Shown here: one piece after another, positions 34,740 to 43,581 of the stretch | Layout of the letters: each line of letters starts with the position of its first letter | Position numbering within the stretch: position 1 is the stretch's first letter | Source: Fundidesulfovibrio soli | GTDB taxonomy: Bacteria; Desulfobacterota; Desulfovibrionia; Desulfovibrionales; Desulfovibrionaceae | Length of the DNA: 64,000 nucleotides | Assembly: GCF_022808695.1 (NCBI RefSeq) | Contig: NZ_JAKZKW010000007.1 | Span: 18,849-82,848, forward strand | Direction of reading: 5' to 3' | Notes under the pieces: model-generated | The model's database searches: none | Told to the model about the DNA's origin: nothing | Seen by the model: only the letters and a program-made list of their open reading frames with translations | Program-made: the position numbers and the translations under genes

Positions 34740-36713
34740 ATGAACCACACCCCCGAAATCCTCGCTCCAGCCGGTGACGCCCAATCCTTCCTGGCCGCCC
34801 TCTCCGCCGGAGCCGACGCAGTATACTGCGGGCTCAAGCATTTCTCCGCCCGCATGCAGGCCGAGAACTTCTCCATCCAGGAGCTCGCCCGCCTGACCAC
34901 CCTGGCCCACGACATGGGCCGCAAGGTCTATGTGGCCATGAACACCCTGGTCAAACCCGGCGAGGAAGGCAAGGCGGGCCGCCTGGCCGACCGCCTGGCC
35001 CGCGTGGTCCACCCCGACGCGCTCATCATCCAGGACCTGGGCTCGGCCGTGGTGGCCCGCCAGGCCGGATACAAGGGCGAGCTGCACCTCTCCACCCTGG
35101 CCAACGTCTCCTCCCCCTCGGCCCTCTCCGTGATGCCCCAGCTGGGCATCAGCCGCGTGGTGCTGCCGCGCGAGCTGAACGTGGACGAGATGCGCCTCAT
35201 GGCCGCCGCCTGCCCCGAGGGCGTCGAGCTGGAGACCTTCGTGCACGGCGCGCTCTGCCACAACATTTCCGGCCGCTGCTGGTGGTCGAGCTTCCTGGGC
35301 GGCAAGAGCGGCCTGCGCGGGCGCTGCGTGCAGCCCTGCCGCCGGGTGTTCAACCGCAAGGGGCATCCCGGGCGCTACTTCTCCTGCCAGGACCTCTCCC
35401 TGGACGTGCTGGCCAAAGCCCTGCTGACCATCCCCCAGGTGAAGGCCTGGAAGATCGAAGGCCGCAAGAAAGGCCCGCACTACGTGTTCTACACCACCAC
35501 GGCCTACCGCATGCTGCGTGACGCCCCGGACGACCCGAGCGCCAAGAAGGCCGCCCTCTCCTACATCGAGCAGGCCCTGGGCCGCCCCTCCACCCACTAC
35601 AGCTTCCTGCCCCAGAAGGCCCGCAACCCCGTGGACGCCATGAGCCAGACCGGCTCCGGCCTGCTGGTGGGCCGCGTGAACCTGCGCGAGGGCCGCAAGT
35701 ATTTCGTCAACCCGCGCCAGCCGCTGTTGGCGGGCGACCTGCTGCGCCTGGGCTACGAGGACGAGCTCGGCCACCAGGTGGCGCGTGTGACGCGCTCCGT
35801 GCCCAAGGGCGGCCGTTTCGACTTCTCCATCGCCCCCGGGGCCGGACGCCCGCGCGCCGGCATGAGCGTGTTCCTGATCGACCGCCGCGAGCCCGAGCTG
35901 ATGCGCCGCATCGAATTGCTGGAGGCGCAGCTGAACAAGATCCCCGAGCTGGACTCCGTGGAGTCGAAATACGCGCCGGTGATGCCCAAGCCCTACAAGC
36001 CCGCGCGGGGCGAGCGCTGCGAATCCGTGCACATCTGGCGCCAGCCTCCCAAAGGCCCGGCCAAGGGCGCGGCGGGCGTGTGGGTCTCGGCCACCAAGAC
36101 GCAGCACCTGCCGCTGGGGCGCGCCTCCTCCACCTGGTGGTGGCTGCCCCCGGTCATCTGGCCCAACGAGGAGAAGGATTTCGCGGACATCCTCGAGGTC
36201 ATCCTCAAGCGCGGCGGCAAGCGCTTCGTGCTCAACGCCCCCTGGCAGACCGGGCTCCTGCGCAAGCGCCGCGAGATGGAGCTGTGGGCCGGGCCGTTCT
36301 GCAACGTGAGCAACCCCCTGGCCCTCTCCACGCTGAAGGACATGGGCTTCGACGGCGCGATCATCTCCCCGGAGCTGTCCGGCGAGGAGGTCATGTCCCT
36401 GCCCAAGCGCAGCCCCCTGCCCCTGGGCGTGGTCACCTACGGGCTGTGGCCCTTGGGCATCAGCCGCACGCTCAGCCAGGACATCAAGTCCTGCGAGCCC
36501 CTGACCAGCCCCAAGGGCGAAGTCTGCTTCTCCACCCGCTACGGCCAGAACTTCTGGATCTACCCCAACTGGGAGCTGGACCTGACCGAGAAGGAGGACA
36601 GCCTCTGCAAGGCCGGGTTCATGCAGATGATCCACATGCGCGAGCCCCTGCCCAAGGGCATGGAGCGCAAGGAAAGGGGTTGCGTGTTCAACTGGGACAT
36701 CGGGGTGCTGTAG
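34740..36713 (+). CDS. U32 peptidase-family protein (RNA hydroxylation type)
   Basis: A 657-residue protein. It has 'EILAPAGDAQSFLAALSAGADAVYCGL' at the N-terminus and the U32 signature 'ETFVHGALCHNISGRCWWSS ... GRCVQPCRR' (residues about 165-205), where four cysteines can hold an iron-sulfur cluster. Members once called collagenases include UbiU/UbiV, TrhP and RlhA, which take part in O2-independent hydroxylation of ubiquinone, tRNA or 23S rRNA. The length, with a long C-terminal part, is closest to RlhA, but I cannot assign the target. Start at 34740 (MNHTPEI). An intrinsic terminator follows. Confidence 0.87.
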   Translation: MNHTPEILAPAGDAQSFLAALSAGADAVYCGLKHFSARMQAENFSIQELARLTTLAHDMGRKVYVAMNTLVKPGEEGKAGRLADRLARVVHPDALIIQDLGSAVVARQAGYKGELHLSTLANVSSPSALSVMPQLGISRVVLPRELNVDEMRLMAAACPEGVELETFVHGALCHNISGRCWWSSFLGGKSGLRGRCVQPCRRVFNRKGHPGRYFSCQDLSLDVLAKALLTIPQVKAWKIEGRKKGPHYVFYTTTAYRMLRDAPDDPSAKKAALSYIEQALGRPSTHYSFLPQKARNPVDAMSQTGSGLLVGRVNLREGRKYFVNPRQPLLAGDLLRLGYEDELGHQVARVTRSVPKGGRFDFSIAPGAGRPRAGMSVFLIDRREPELMRRIELLEAQLNKIPELDSVESKYAPVMPKPYKPARGERCESVHIWRQPPKGPAKGAAGVWVSATKTQHLPLGRASSTWWWLPPVIWPNEEKDFADILEVILKRGGKRFVLNAPWQTGLLRKRREMELWAGPFCNVSNPLALSTLKDMGFDGAIISPELSGEEVMSLPKRSPLPLGVVTYGLWPLGISRTLSQDIKSCEPLTSPKGEVCFSTRYGQNFWIYPNWELDLTEKEDSLCKAGFMQMIHMREPLPKGMERKERGCVFNWDIGVL

Positions 36714-36763
36714 AAGCGCCTCGGCCTGGGCTGGTTTGCTGAAACCGGGCCAATTGAATACAG

Positions 36764-36793
36764 AAAAGGGCTCACGGTGTGAGCCCTTTTTTT
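36764..36793 (+). terminator. Bidirectional intrinsic terminator
   Basis: AAAAGGGCTCAC, loop GGT, GTGAGCCCTTTT then TTT. It ends the plus-strand U32 gene and, read in reverse, also suits the convergent diguanylate cyclase gene. Confidence 0.88.
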
Positions 36794-36845
36794 ATCTCTG
36801 GACGGCGTCCGTCCCGCCGCCTTACGGTCGCAGGAATGTGCCCGC

Positions 36846-37868
36846 CTATTGCACGCTGGTCCTGTTCTTGCCGGACTTCTTGGAAAAATACAGCGCCTCG
36901 TCCGCGCGCTTGAGCGCGGACAGATAACACTGCTTGCCGCCATCGTTGTGGAGCTTGGCCAGGCCGATGCTGCACGTTATCTTGAGTCCGCCATAGAGCA
37001 GCGCCCCGTCCACGTCGCGCGCCTTGAACACCTTAGACTCCAGAGAGCGCCTGATGTGTTCGGCAACCATGAACGCCTTCTCGTCATCGACGCCATCCAG
37101 GTACACCACGAACTCCTCGCCGCCATACCTCCCGGCAAGGAACCCGCTCTGGGGGGAGTTGGCCTTGCTCTCCACTTCATTCAGGAGATTGCCGACCTCC
37201 CGCAGCACCTGATCGCCTACAAGGTGGCCGTAACTATCGTTGAATTTCTTGAAATTATCCACGTCCAGCATGGCGACATACGCGGGCCTGCTCCCCTCGA
37301 ACGTGCTCTTGACGAGCTGCTCGACGGTCAGTTCGAAGCACCTGCGGTTCCGCAACCCGGTCAGAGGGTCCAGATTGCAGATGGCGTCCAGGCTTTCCGC
37401 ATCCTGAGCCAGCAGGTCCGCGAACTCGGACACGTTTCTGTTGACGAACTGCACGGCCTCTTCAATCGAACTGAACTTCCGCATGTCGTTCGACAGTTCA
37501 TTGTTGAAGTCGACGAGATTATTGCACCGTTTTTTGATGACTTCTTTCGAGGCATTGATGGCCTGGACGATCTCGTCGAACATCTTGTTGACGCTGTCAA
37601 TCGACTCCGAAGTCACACGCGCGCCTATCCTATTTGAGACATCCGCGAATGAATCGTTGTCGAACTTCAAAGACTTGAGTGCTTCCAGGGCGATAAGCTG
37701 GATGTCTTCCTTTTGTGCGGACGACAAGAATTGAATTTCTTTTATGAATGACACGAACAGGAACAACGACTTCCAGCGCACATCCTGGGGCGTCCCCGCC
37801 TTGGCCAAAGACGCGCACAGCTTCTTGATGTCACATGATTCTTTAATTTCACTACAAACATGATCCAT
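36846..37868 (-). CDS. Diguanylate cyclase (GGDEF domain)
   Basis: A 340-residue soluble protein. The helical N-terminal half (about 170 residues, unassigned sensor) precedes a GGDEF domain beginning 'NLDPLTGLRNRRCFE', with 'AMLDVDNFKKFNDSYGHLVGDQVL' and the active-site loop 'RYGGEEFVVYL'. It condenses two GTP to cyclic di-GMP. The residues five positions before GGEEF do not form an RxxD inhibitory site. AGAGGTG lies a few bases before the ATG. G+C is lower than in neighbours, suggesting transfer. There is no transmembrane helix. Confidence 0.9.
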   Translation of the reverse strand: MDHVCSEIKESCDIKKLCASLAKAGTPQDVRWKSLFLFVSFIKEIQFLSSAQKEDIQLIALEALKSLKFDNDSFADVSNRIGARVTSESIDSVNKMFDEIVQAINASKEVIKKRCNNLVDFNNELSNDMRKFSSIEEAVQFVNRNVSEFADLLAQDAESLDAICNLDPLTGLRNRRCFELTVEQLVKSTFEGSRPAYVAMLDVDNFKKFNDSYGHLVGDQVLREVGNLLNEVESKANSPQSGFLAGRYGGEEFVVYLDGVDDEKAFMVAEHIRRSLESKVFKARDVDGALLYGGLKITCSIGLAKLHNDGGKQCYLSALKRADEALYFSKKSGKNRTSVQ

Positions 37869-38273
37869 TCCGCACCTCTGATTTCATTTGTGCAACAGCG
37901 GAGCACGTCTGTTACCGGCACAGCCATCCTGTTTGCATGTTGAAGCCAACAAAACATATTATTGCCTAAACAAAATTATTATCACCATGGCTTTCTTATT
38001 GCAAATATTTTGCGGTCGGTGACCCATGGTTCTCACCGCCGTACGGCCGCCCTCCCCGGTGCGCCAACTCCGGCTTGTAGCCCTGGGCATCAGCGGCGAC
38101 CTCTTTCCGCTTATTGAACATCCCCTCCCCTATCAGTTCTCAGCAGGGGGGCCTCCCTCTTGGCGCTCGTCCCACAACCCTGCAACGGGGGCTGAAAGAT
38201 TCGTTGCGTCTTCATAGACAATAGCGCATACTTGCCATGCGCATTCAATATGTAATAGCGATATGGAGCGCGC
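37869..38273. other. AT-rich gap upstream of the diguanylate cyclase
   Basis: About 400 bases, AT-rich from 37900 to 38010 and likely containing the cyclase promoter on the minus strand, though I see no confident -35/-10 pair. A 63-codon frame (38026-38217, plus) has no ribosome site and no recognisable motif, and I do not call it. Confidence 0.45.
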
Positions 38274-38693
38274 ATGCTGCAAGCAACCCTGCGGAACGTT
38301 CCCCGGCATGATGGAGCATCCGGGCTGTCCGTGGCCCAGCCGTCCCTGCTTAGCGCCCATGTCCTGGCACACGGCTTCGGACGGTCCAGTCCCTCTCGCC
38401 GCCGGGCGTTCACCCGCCTCGCCCCCGCCGCATGGCGTCCGGCGGCGGCGATTGTTCCGGCTGCGGCGGGGACTTCGGGGGAGACTGCGGCGGGGGATGC
38501 GACGGCGGGGGCGGCGGAGACTAAACCTGCCGGTGACGCCCCGAACCGGCGGCTCCCGCCTTGCATGCCCAAATGTCTGGGCCGGAAAGATCGCGATCGC
38601 GTGTTCGGCTGTGATATCGGGCTGTCGGAGACCGCTCCACCAAGACAGCCGCCCGCGCCGCGTGCGGAACCGCTCCGTCAGGACGATTCATAA
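38274..38693 (+). CDS. Questionable ORF of 139 residues
   Basis: This frame starts ATG after GGAGCGCGC and stops two bases before a strong intrinsic terminator, which suggests a real plus-strand transcript. The protein is Ala/Arg/Pro-rich with no recognised domain. In another frame (38432-38524) the same DNA encodes a Gly-Cys tail, 'SGGGDCSGCGGDFGGDCGGG', of a kind seen at the end of some secreted or membrane proteins. The locus may therefore be a frameshifted remnant rather than this frame. Confidence 0.3.
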   Translation: MLQATLRNVPRHDGASGLSVAQPSLLSAHVLAHGFGRSSPSRRRAFTRLAPAAWRPAAAIVPAAAGTSGETAAGDATAGAAETKPAGDAPNRRLPPCMPKCLGRKDRDRVFGCDIGLSETAPPRQPPAPRAEPLRQDDS

Positions 38694-38694
38694 C

Positions 38695-38727
38695 AAGGAC
38701 TCCCGGCCTGGGCCGGAAGTCCTTTTT
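38695..38727 (+). terminator. Intrinsic terminator
   Basis: AAGGACT and CCGGCC pair with GGCCGG and AGTCCTT, followed by a T run. It marks the end of a plus-strand transcript coming from 38.3-38.7 kb. Confidence 0.8.
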
Positions 38728-38960
38728 CATTATGTCCCCGCAAATTGACTCGGCGGACAATATGCATGGCATGTTCCCGTGTTCGTGGTATGCTTGAAAG
38801 AGTTCCGTCTCACGCACCGGCCCAAACTGCTGATTTGGCGTCGCCGGGATCCAGGGGGCGACCCCGCTGCCCCGGCGTATGGGCCGAATCCTGGCCAGGC
38901 ATCGCAGACAATGGGGAGAGGCCGCCTGTTTCACATCATGCCGACTCAAGGAAGGACACA

Positions 38961-39179
38961 ATGAGAACCATCACGATTGTCGCAGTTCTGCTCATGCTCG
39001 CCGGGGGGGCGGTCTTGGGGTATCAAGGGATCACCTATACGACCAAAGAGAATGTCATTGACCTCGGCCCGTTGAAGGTGACGACGGAGACCACGCGCAC
39101 GGTCCCCATGCCGTTGATCGCGGGCGGTCTTGCGCTCGTTGGAGGAGTGGCCCTGCTCTTGCTCGCAAGAAAGAAGTAG
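38961..39179 (+). CDS. Small DUF3185-type membrane protein
   Basis: A 72-residue protein with two transmembrane helices ('ITIVAVLLMLAGGAVLGYQGI' and 'PLIAGGLALVGGVALLLLARK') joined by a short polar loop, 'TTKENVIDLGPLKVTTETTRT'. This layout matches the DUF3185/small inner-membrane protein family, whose role is unknown. AAGGA precedes the ATG at 38961. A strong terminator follows 20 bases after the stop, so it is a single-gene unit. Confidence 0.8.
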   Translation: MRTITIVAVLLMLAGGAVLGYQGITYTTKENVIDLGPLKVTTETTRTVPMPLIAGGLALVGGVALLLLARKK

Positions 39180-39200
39180 GACGCTCGCCGAAATTGAAAG

Positions 39201-39234
39201 CGGGCGCCCCATTATACCATGGGGCGCCCGTTTT
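39201..39234 (+). terminator. Strong intrinsic terminator
   Basis: CGGGCGCCCCAT, loop TATACC, ATGGGGCGCCCG is a perfect 12-bp stem followed by TTTT. It separates the small membrane gene from the convergent minus-strand unit. Confidence 0.9.
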
Positions 39235-39265
39235 GCGTTCGATAGAAGCAGCCGCGTGTCCGGCG

Positions 39266-39640
39266 CTAGCCGCCGAAGTTGGCGATGAAGCGTTCCAGGT
39301 CGTTGGGGTCGCCGTCCTGGTAGTCGTCGGGATAGAGCAGCGCGGACATGTAGAAGATGCTCTCCAGGTCCAGGGCCTGGTTGGCGCGGCGGGCAAAGCC
39401 CTCGGCACCGGTCAACAGGCGGCGGCCCTCCGGCGTGGCGGCCTCCGCGCCGAGGGCGTCCAGGGCGTTCTCGGGCAGGTCGGCCAGCAGCTCGCACTTT
39501 TCGAGCATCATTTCGCGGTGGGCGGTCTTGTCGCCGCGCCCGTGCAGGGCCTCGGCGGCCTCGGCCTCCAGCCGCCTGATATCGGCGGCGGCGTCCCCCA
39601 GCAGTTTCAGGGCCTTGGTCATCCCAATGCTGTGCGTCAT
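39266..39640 (-). CDS. Hypothetical helical protein downstream of PBP1A
   Basis: A 124-residue, largely helical, acidic protein ('ALKLLGDAAADIRRLEAEAAEALHG', 'EMMLEKCELLADLPENALDAL') with a C-terminal 'DDYQDGDPNDLERFIANFGG'. It has no signal peptide, membrane helix or known motif. It follows the penicillin-binding-protein gene by 31 bases and is probably co-transcribed. AGAAGG lies ahead of the ATG. Unknown function. Confidence 0.7.
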   Translation of the reverse strand: MTHSIGMTKALKLLGDAAADIRRLEAEAAEALHGRGDKTAHREMMLEKCELLADLPENALDALGAEAATPEGRRLLTGAEGFARRANQALDLESIFYMSALLYPDDYQDGDPNDLERFIANFGG

Positions 39641-39671
39641 GTCTGTCGCCTTCTGCGTGGCCCTATCCGGG

Positions 39672-41975
39672 CTAGTACATCTGTTTGAGGAGCTGCTCGC
39701 CGGTGGCCAACGGCGCGTTGGGGTCGGAGAAGTTCACGTTGCCCTCCCCGCCGATGATGCCCGCGAAGGCTGATTTGTCCTGCCCTTCCTTGAACGGCAT
39801 GGAGACGCCGTCCACGCTGGCCCAGACGATTCCCGGCGGCGCCGCGAAGTCCACCGTGGGGTAGTACGGCTCCACGGCCATGCGGTAGTCCACGAAGGCG
39901 GGCAGGGCCGCCGAGCCGCCCGCCTCGCCCTTGCCCATGGACTGAGGCTGGTCGAAGCCCAGGTACACGCCGGAGAGCAGATACGGGGTGAAGCCGATGA
40001 ACCAGACGTCCTGCTCGTCGTTGGTGGTGCCGGTCTTACCCGCAATGGGCTTGCCGATGGCCATGGCCTTGCCGGCCGTGCCCGCGCGCACCACCTCGCG
40101 CAGCATGGAGGTCATGATGAAGGCCGTCTGGGGCGACATGGCCTCGTGCAGCTCCGGCTCGGAGCGGTACAGCTCCTGCCCGTCGGGCCCCTGCACGGAG
40201 AGCACGAAGCGCGGCTTCACCTGCTGCCCGCCGTTGGGGAAGGAGGTATAGGCCTGGCAGAGGTTGATCAGGTGCACGGAGGCCGCGCCCAGGCTGATGG
40301 GCAGATAGGGCGGCAGGTCGGTGTCGATGCCCATTTCCTTGGCGCGCTTGATGACCTTCTGGATGCCGATCTGCTGTGCAACCCGGATGGTCACGAGATT
40401 TCGTGACTTCGCCAAGGCCGCGCGCAGGGACATGGGCCCCTGGAAGCCGCCCTCGTAGTTTTCCGGTTTCCAGATCTTGTGGGTGACCGGGTCCTCATAG
40501 ACGAAGGGGCTGTCCATGACCACGGTGGCCGGGGTCATACCCTCGTCGATGGCCGCGGAGTAGACGATGGGCTTGAAGGCCGAGCCGCACTGGCGCAGGG
40601 CCTGGGTGGCGCGGTTGAACTGGCTCTTCTCGAAGGAGAAGCCGCCCACGCAGGCCAGCACCACGCCGTCGCGCGGGTCGAGGGAGACGAAGGCCCCCTG
40701 CACGTCCGGCTCCTGCTGCAGGATCAGGTCTTCCCCGGCCTTGGGGGCCTTGGGGTTGGGTGTTTTGGCCTTGGGTTCCGGCGGGGCCAGGGAGACGAAG
40801 ACCACCTCGCCCGCCTTGGGGCCCTTGCCCCTGGTCCAGCCCAGGAACTTGGCGTCCACGAACCCCACGCTCTTGCCGTACTTGACGGTGAGCCCCTTGG
40901 CCGAGGCCTCGGTGACCAGCGCCTTGACCCAGTGCCCGGTCTTGAGAAGCTCGGGGTTCACGTCCTGGGCCAGGAACTCGCCCCACTTGTCCGGGGTGAG
41001 GGTGTCCAGGGTGCCCTTCCAGCCTCGGCGCTTGGAGGAATCCACCAGGGCCTTGCGCAGGGCCTTCTCGGCCGCCTCCTGGTGGACCAGGTCGCAGCCG
41101 GTGACCACCTTGAGCCCGCCCGTGTAGACCATGTCCTCGCCGAACTTATCCAGCAGCCAGCGGCGCACCTCTTCAAGGTAGTAGGCGCCCACGCCCCAGC
41201 TGGGCTGGTCGTCCATGCTCTTGAAGACCAGTTGCTCCTTGAGGGCGGCGTCATGCTCCTGCTGGGTGATCCAGTTGTTCTCCAGCATGCGGCCCAGCAC
41301 ATAGCGCTGGCGGCCCTTTGCGGCCTCGAAGTCGCGCAGGGGGCTGTAGCGGCTGGGCGCCTGGGGCAGGCCCGCCAGGATGGCCGCTTGGGCGATGGTC
41401 AACTGGCCCACGTGCACGCCGAAGTAGGTGCGCGACGCGGCCTCCACGCCGTAGGCGCGGGAGCCCAGATAGATCTGGTTGAGATAGATGGTGAGGATCT
41501 CGTCCTTGGTGAGGTAGCGCTCCAGGCGGTAGGCCAGGATGGCTTCCTTGATCTTGCGCTTGAGGCTCTTTTCCGGGGAGAGAAGCAGCCGTTTGACCAA
41601 CTGCTGCGTGATGGTGGAGCCGCCCTGACGCATCCCGCCGTGCTGCACGTTCTTGAGGAAGGCCCGGAAGATGGCCAGCGGGTCCACGCCTTCGTGCTGA
41701 TAGAAGGAGGCGTCCTCGGCGGCCAGGAAGGCTTTGGGCAGGAAGGCGGGCATCTCCGACAGGGAGGAAAGGAACCGCTTCTCCGCGAAGAGGTTGCCCA
41801 GGACCTTGCCGTCGTGGGTGTACACGGTGGAGACCACCGGAGGTTTGTATTCCGTGAGGTTCTTAAATCCCGGCAGGTCGCTTGCGGCCCAGAAGTAGAC
41901 GCCGACAAGCCCCAGGCCAGCGCCAAGGATGCCAAGAACGATAAGAATCGCAAATATCAACAGTGCTTTACGCAT
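39672..41975 (-). CDS. mrcA: Class A penicillin-binding protein (PBP1A)
   Basis: A 767-residue bifunctional peptidoglycan synthase. An N-terminal membrane anchor precedes a GT51 transglycosylase with 'EDASFYQHEGVDP' (catalytic Glu), 'GGSTITQQLVKRLLL' and 'KIKEAILAYRLE'. A transpeptidase follows with 'GSAFKPIVYSAAIDEG' (SxxK), 'KSRNLVTIR' and 'AGKTGTTNDEQDVWFIGFTP' (KTG). It polymerises and cross-links murein in the periplasm. Its start overlaps the end of the upstream YkgJ gene by eight bases. Confidence 0.95.
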   Translation of the reverse strand: MRKALLIFAILIVLGILGAGLGLVGVYFWAASDLPGFKNLTEYKPPVVSTVYTHDGKVLGNLFAEKRFLSSLSEMPAFLPKAFLAAEDASFYQHEGVDPLAIFRAFLKNVQHGGMRQGGSTITQQLVKRLLLSPEKSLKRKIKEAILAYRLERYLTKDEILTIYLNQIYLGSRAYGVEAASRTYFGVHVGQLTIAQAAILAGLPQAPSRYSPLRDFEAAKGRQRYVLGRMLENNWITQQEHDAALKEQLVFKSMDDQPSWGVGAYYLEEVRRWLLDKFGEDMVYTGGLKVVTGCDLVHQEAAEKALRKALVDSSKRRGWKGTLDTLTPDKWGEFLAQDVNPELLKTGHWVKALVTEASAKGLTVKYGKSVGFVDAKFLGWTRGKGPKAGEVVFVSLAPPEPKAKTPNPKAPKAGEDLILQQEPDVQGAFVSLDPRDGVVLACVGGFSFEKSQFNRATQALRQCGSAFKPIVYSAAIDEGMTPATVVMDSPFVYEDPVTHKIWKPENYEGGFQGPMSLRAALAKSRNLVTIRVAQQIGIQKVIKRAKEMGIDTDLPPYLPISLGAASVHLINLCQAYTSFPNGGQQVKPRFVLSVQGPDGQELYRSEPELHEAMSPQTAFIMTSMLREVVRAGTAGKAMAIGKPIAGKTGTTNDEQDVWFIGFTPYLLSGVYLGFDQPQSMGKGEAGGSAALPAFVDYRMAVEPYYPTVDFAAPPGIVWASVDGVSMPFKEGQDKSAFAGIIGGEGNVNFSDPNAPLATGEQLLKQMY

Positions 41976-42546
41976 TTTTCCCCACTCTATCCTTCAGCCT
42001 TGCGAGCAGTTCGCCGTCTTCGAAGGGGGTCATTCCCCAGGCCAGGCGCATCCGCCCATGCAAGTCAAGGACCATGGCATGGCTCATGCCCAGTTGGGCC
42101 AGGAGCTCTCGCACGCCCTTGCTGCGCTTGCAGGCCAGGCAGCCCGAGGCGTCGAAGGCGGCGACGGCCCCTGCCGATACCCAAAACGGGAACAGACGGC
42201 AATAATAAGGACGCACCTCCCGCGGCAGGATGCAGCCCTCAGCCGCAAGGAAGGAGCAGCCGCCGTCGGGCCTGGTGGCCAGGCGCAGGTGCCCCCCGTG
42301 CGATGGAAACAGGGAGGCCATATGGGCCCTGTCCCGTGGAAAGAGCCGCATCATGTGCGCCAGGAAGGGCGCCGTGTTGGGCGCTCCGGTGAGCCCCCCC
42401 ATCTGGGGGGCGGCGTCCACGATGCGCTGGCGCTCAAGCTCGGAGACGGGGAAGCACAGATCCTCCTGGCCGGGTTCGAGCCTGCAGCAGGTGGGTCCGA
42501 GGCTGGCGCATTGCGCGCAGACGTATGTATCGGGGGAGGATGTCAC
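41968..42546 (-). CDS. YkgJ-family cysteine-cluster protein
   Basis: A 192-residue protein with the UPF0153/YkgJ cysteine pattern: 'VCAQCASLGPTCCRL' near the N-terminus, 'CSFLAAEGCILPREVRPYYCRLFPFW' in the middle. These cysteines are expected to bind zinc or an iron-sulfur cluster. The biochemical role is unknown. It starts with GTG at 42546, preceded by AAGG. It is the first gene of a minus-strand unit with mrcA and the helical hypothetical gene. Confidence 0.85.
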   Translation of the reverse strand: MTSSPDTYVCAQCASLGPTCCRLEPGQEDLCFPVSELERQRIVDAAPQMGGLTGAPNTAPFLAHMMRLFPRDRAHMASLFPSHGGHLRLATRPDGGCSFLAAEGCILPREVRPYYCRLFPFWVSAGAVAAFDASGCLACKRSKGVRELLAQLGMSHAMVLDLHGRMRLAWGMTPFEDGELLARLKDRVGKNA

Positions 42547-43051
42547 ATTCGTTGCCTTGGCGTCTGACTGCCATTATGACCGAGGGAGCGGTATGGCAAC
42601 CCTTAACAATGCCCCAACTTGCCGGAGGCCTGCCTGCGAGAGGGACGCCCCCCAGCCCTGAAACCGGAATACCCCGGAATAACGCCCTGTTGCCGCCCCC
42701 CTGCCCCCGCCGGCCCCGGCGGCGGCCATCCGCGCACCCAACCCGCCCTTAGCTATCTTGCCATACCCGGACAGGAGGAATCTGCGCCTTTTCGGCAGGT
42801 TATCCGGCTTTTGCCGATATCGGCCCGCACGTGGCTTGTGAAAATAATCGCACAGTAACCACTTTTTTTGTTGACGATCTGCGCCGCTCGGTCGTATTTC
42901 GGCCTCGGCAGTGGTTGAGGCGACGGCGACGCATTCCGCACCGGATCATTTACCCCATCCCCTCCGGGCATGCGTTGTCGTGCCGCTGTTCATGCGATCA
43001 GCGCGACGGCGGCATATTCAGAACTATTTTCCACATACTATGAGGTCTTCT
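42547..43051. other. 505-base intergenic region between YkgJ and IscU-like genes
   Basis: This divergent promoter region has no gene I can support. It contains GCCGATATCGGC (a perfect palindrome near 42814) next to an inverted TTTCGGCA/TGCCGA pair, and an AT-rich patch at 42841-42875 with TTGTTGACGA that could hold a -35 box for the plus-strand gene. None of these is strong enough to name a regulator. Confidence 0.45.
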
Positions 43052-43411
43052 ATGGACACTGTCCACGGGAACTCCTGTTCCAGCGAACTTCGTTTGCTCG
43101 ATAACTACAATTGCGAAGGCGTACACGGCTGCACGACTTGCAAGAAGTCCATCCGCATGCAGCTTCTGATCGTCGATGAAATCATTGTCGACGCCGGCGG
43201 CCAGGTCGACGGCTGCCGCTACAGCCGCGCCTGCCTGACCACCCTGGTCAAGATGGTCAAGGGCAAGTCGATCTACGACGCCTACCCCATCACCAACGAG
43301 GAACTTTGCAGCAACCTTGAAAAGGTCAACCCCAAGTACGACTGCGACACCTTTGTGGTTGGCGCTCTCAAGATCGCCCTGCGCGACTGGGAAAAGAAAC
43401 AGGCCGCGTAA
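43052..43411 (+). CDS. Divergent IscU/NifU-N-like scaffold protein
   Basis: A 119-residue protein. Its layout follows the IscU/NifU N-terminal domain: a first Cys region 'EGVHGCTTCKK', 'QVDGCRYSRACLTTLVKMVKGKSI' aligned with the second Cys and the 'xxxxVKGK' helix, and 'NPKYDCDTFVVGALKIAL' with the third Cys. IscU scaffolds assemble Fe-S clusters. This one has extra cysteines and lacks the Gly-Asp after the first Cys, so it may bind a cluster for sensing or storage instead. GAGG lies six bases before the ATG at 43052. It stands alone. Confidence 0.7.
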   Translation: MDTVHGNSCSSELRLLDNYNCEGVHGCTTCKKSIRMQLLIVDEIIVDAGGQVDGCRYSRACLTTLVKMVKGKSIYDAYPITNEELCSNLEKVNPKYDCDTFVVGALKIALRDWEKKQAA

Positions 43412-43426
43412 GGCGACCACTGCCAT

Positions 43427-43486
43427 GGGCCGCCCGCGGGCGGCCCAACGTCATATTGCCAGGGCCGCTCCGCAAGGGGCGGCCCT
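43427..43486 (+). terminator. Tandem hairpins after the IscU-like gene
   Basis: A perfect 20-base palindrome (43427-43446) is followed by a second hairpin, AGGGCCGCTCC, GCAA, GGGGCGGCCCT (43461-43486), then GCTTGTT. They lie between convergent genes and probably end the plus-strand transcript, although the T-tract is poor. Confidence 0.5.
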
Positions 43487-43581
43487 GCTTGTTCAGGCGC
43501 TTGGGAACGGGGCTTTGGGCATGCACCCTCCCCGGGCCGAACCGCCTTCCCCCGGAGCCGTCCGCTCCGGCGAGACCGCCC

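Noticed and set aside
34614-36635. Long minus-strand frame opposite the U32 gene
   Set aside because: No start signal or domain; the U32 protein on the plus strand is unambiguous.
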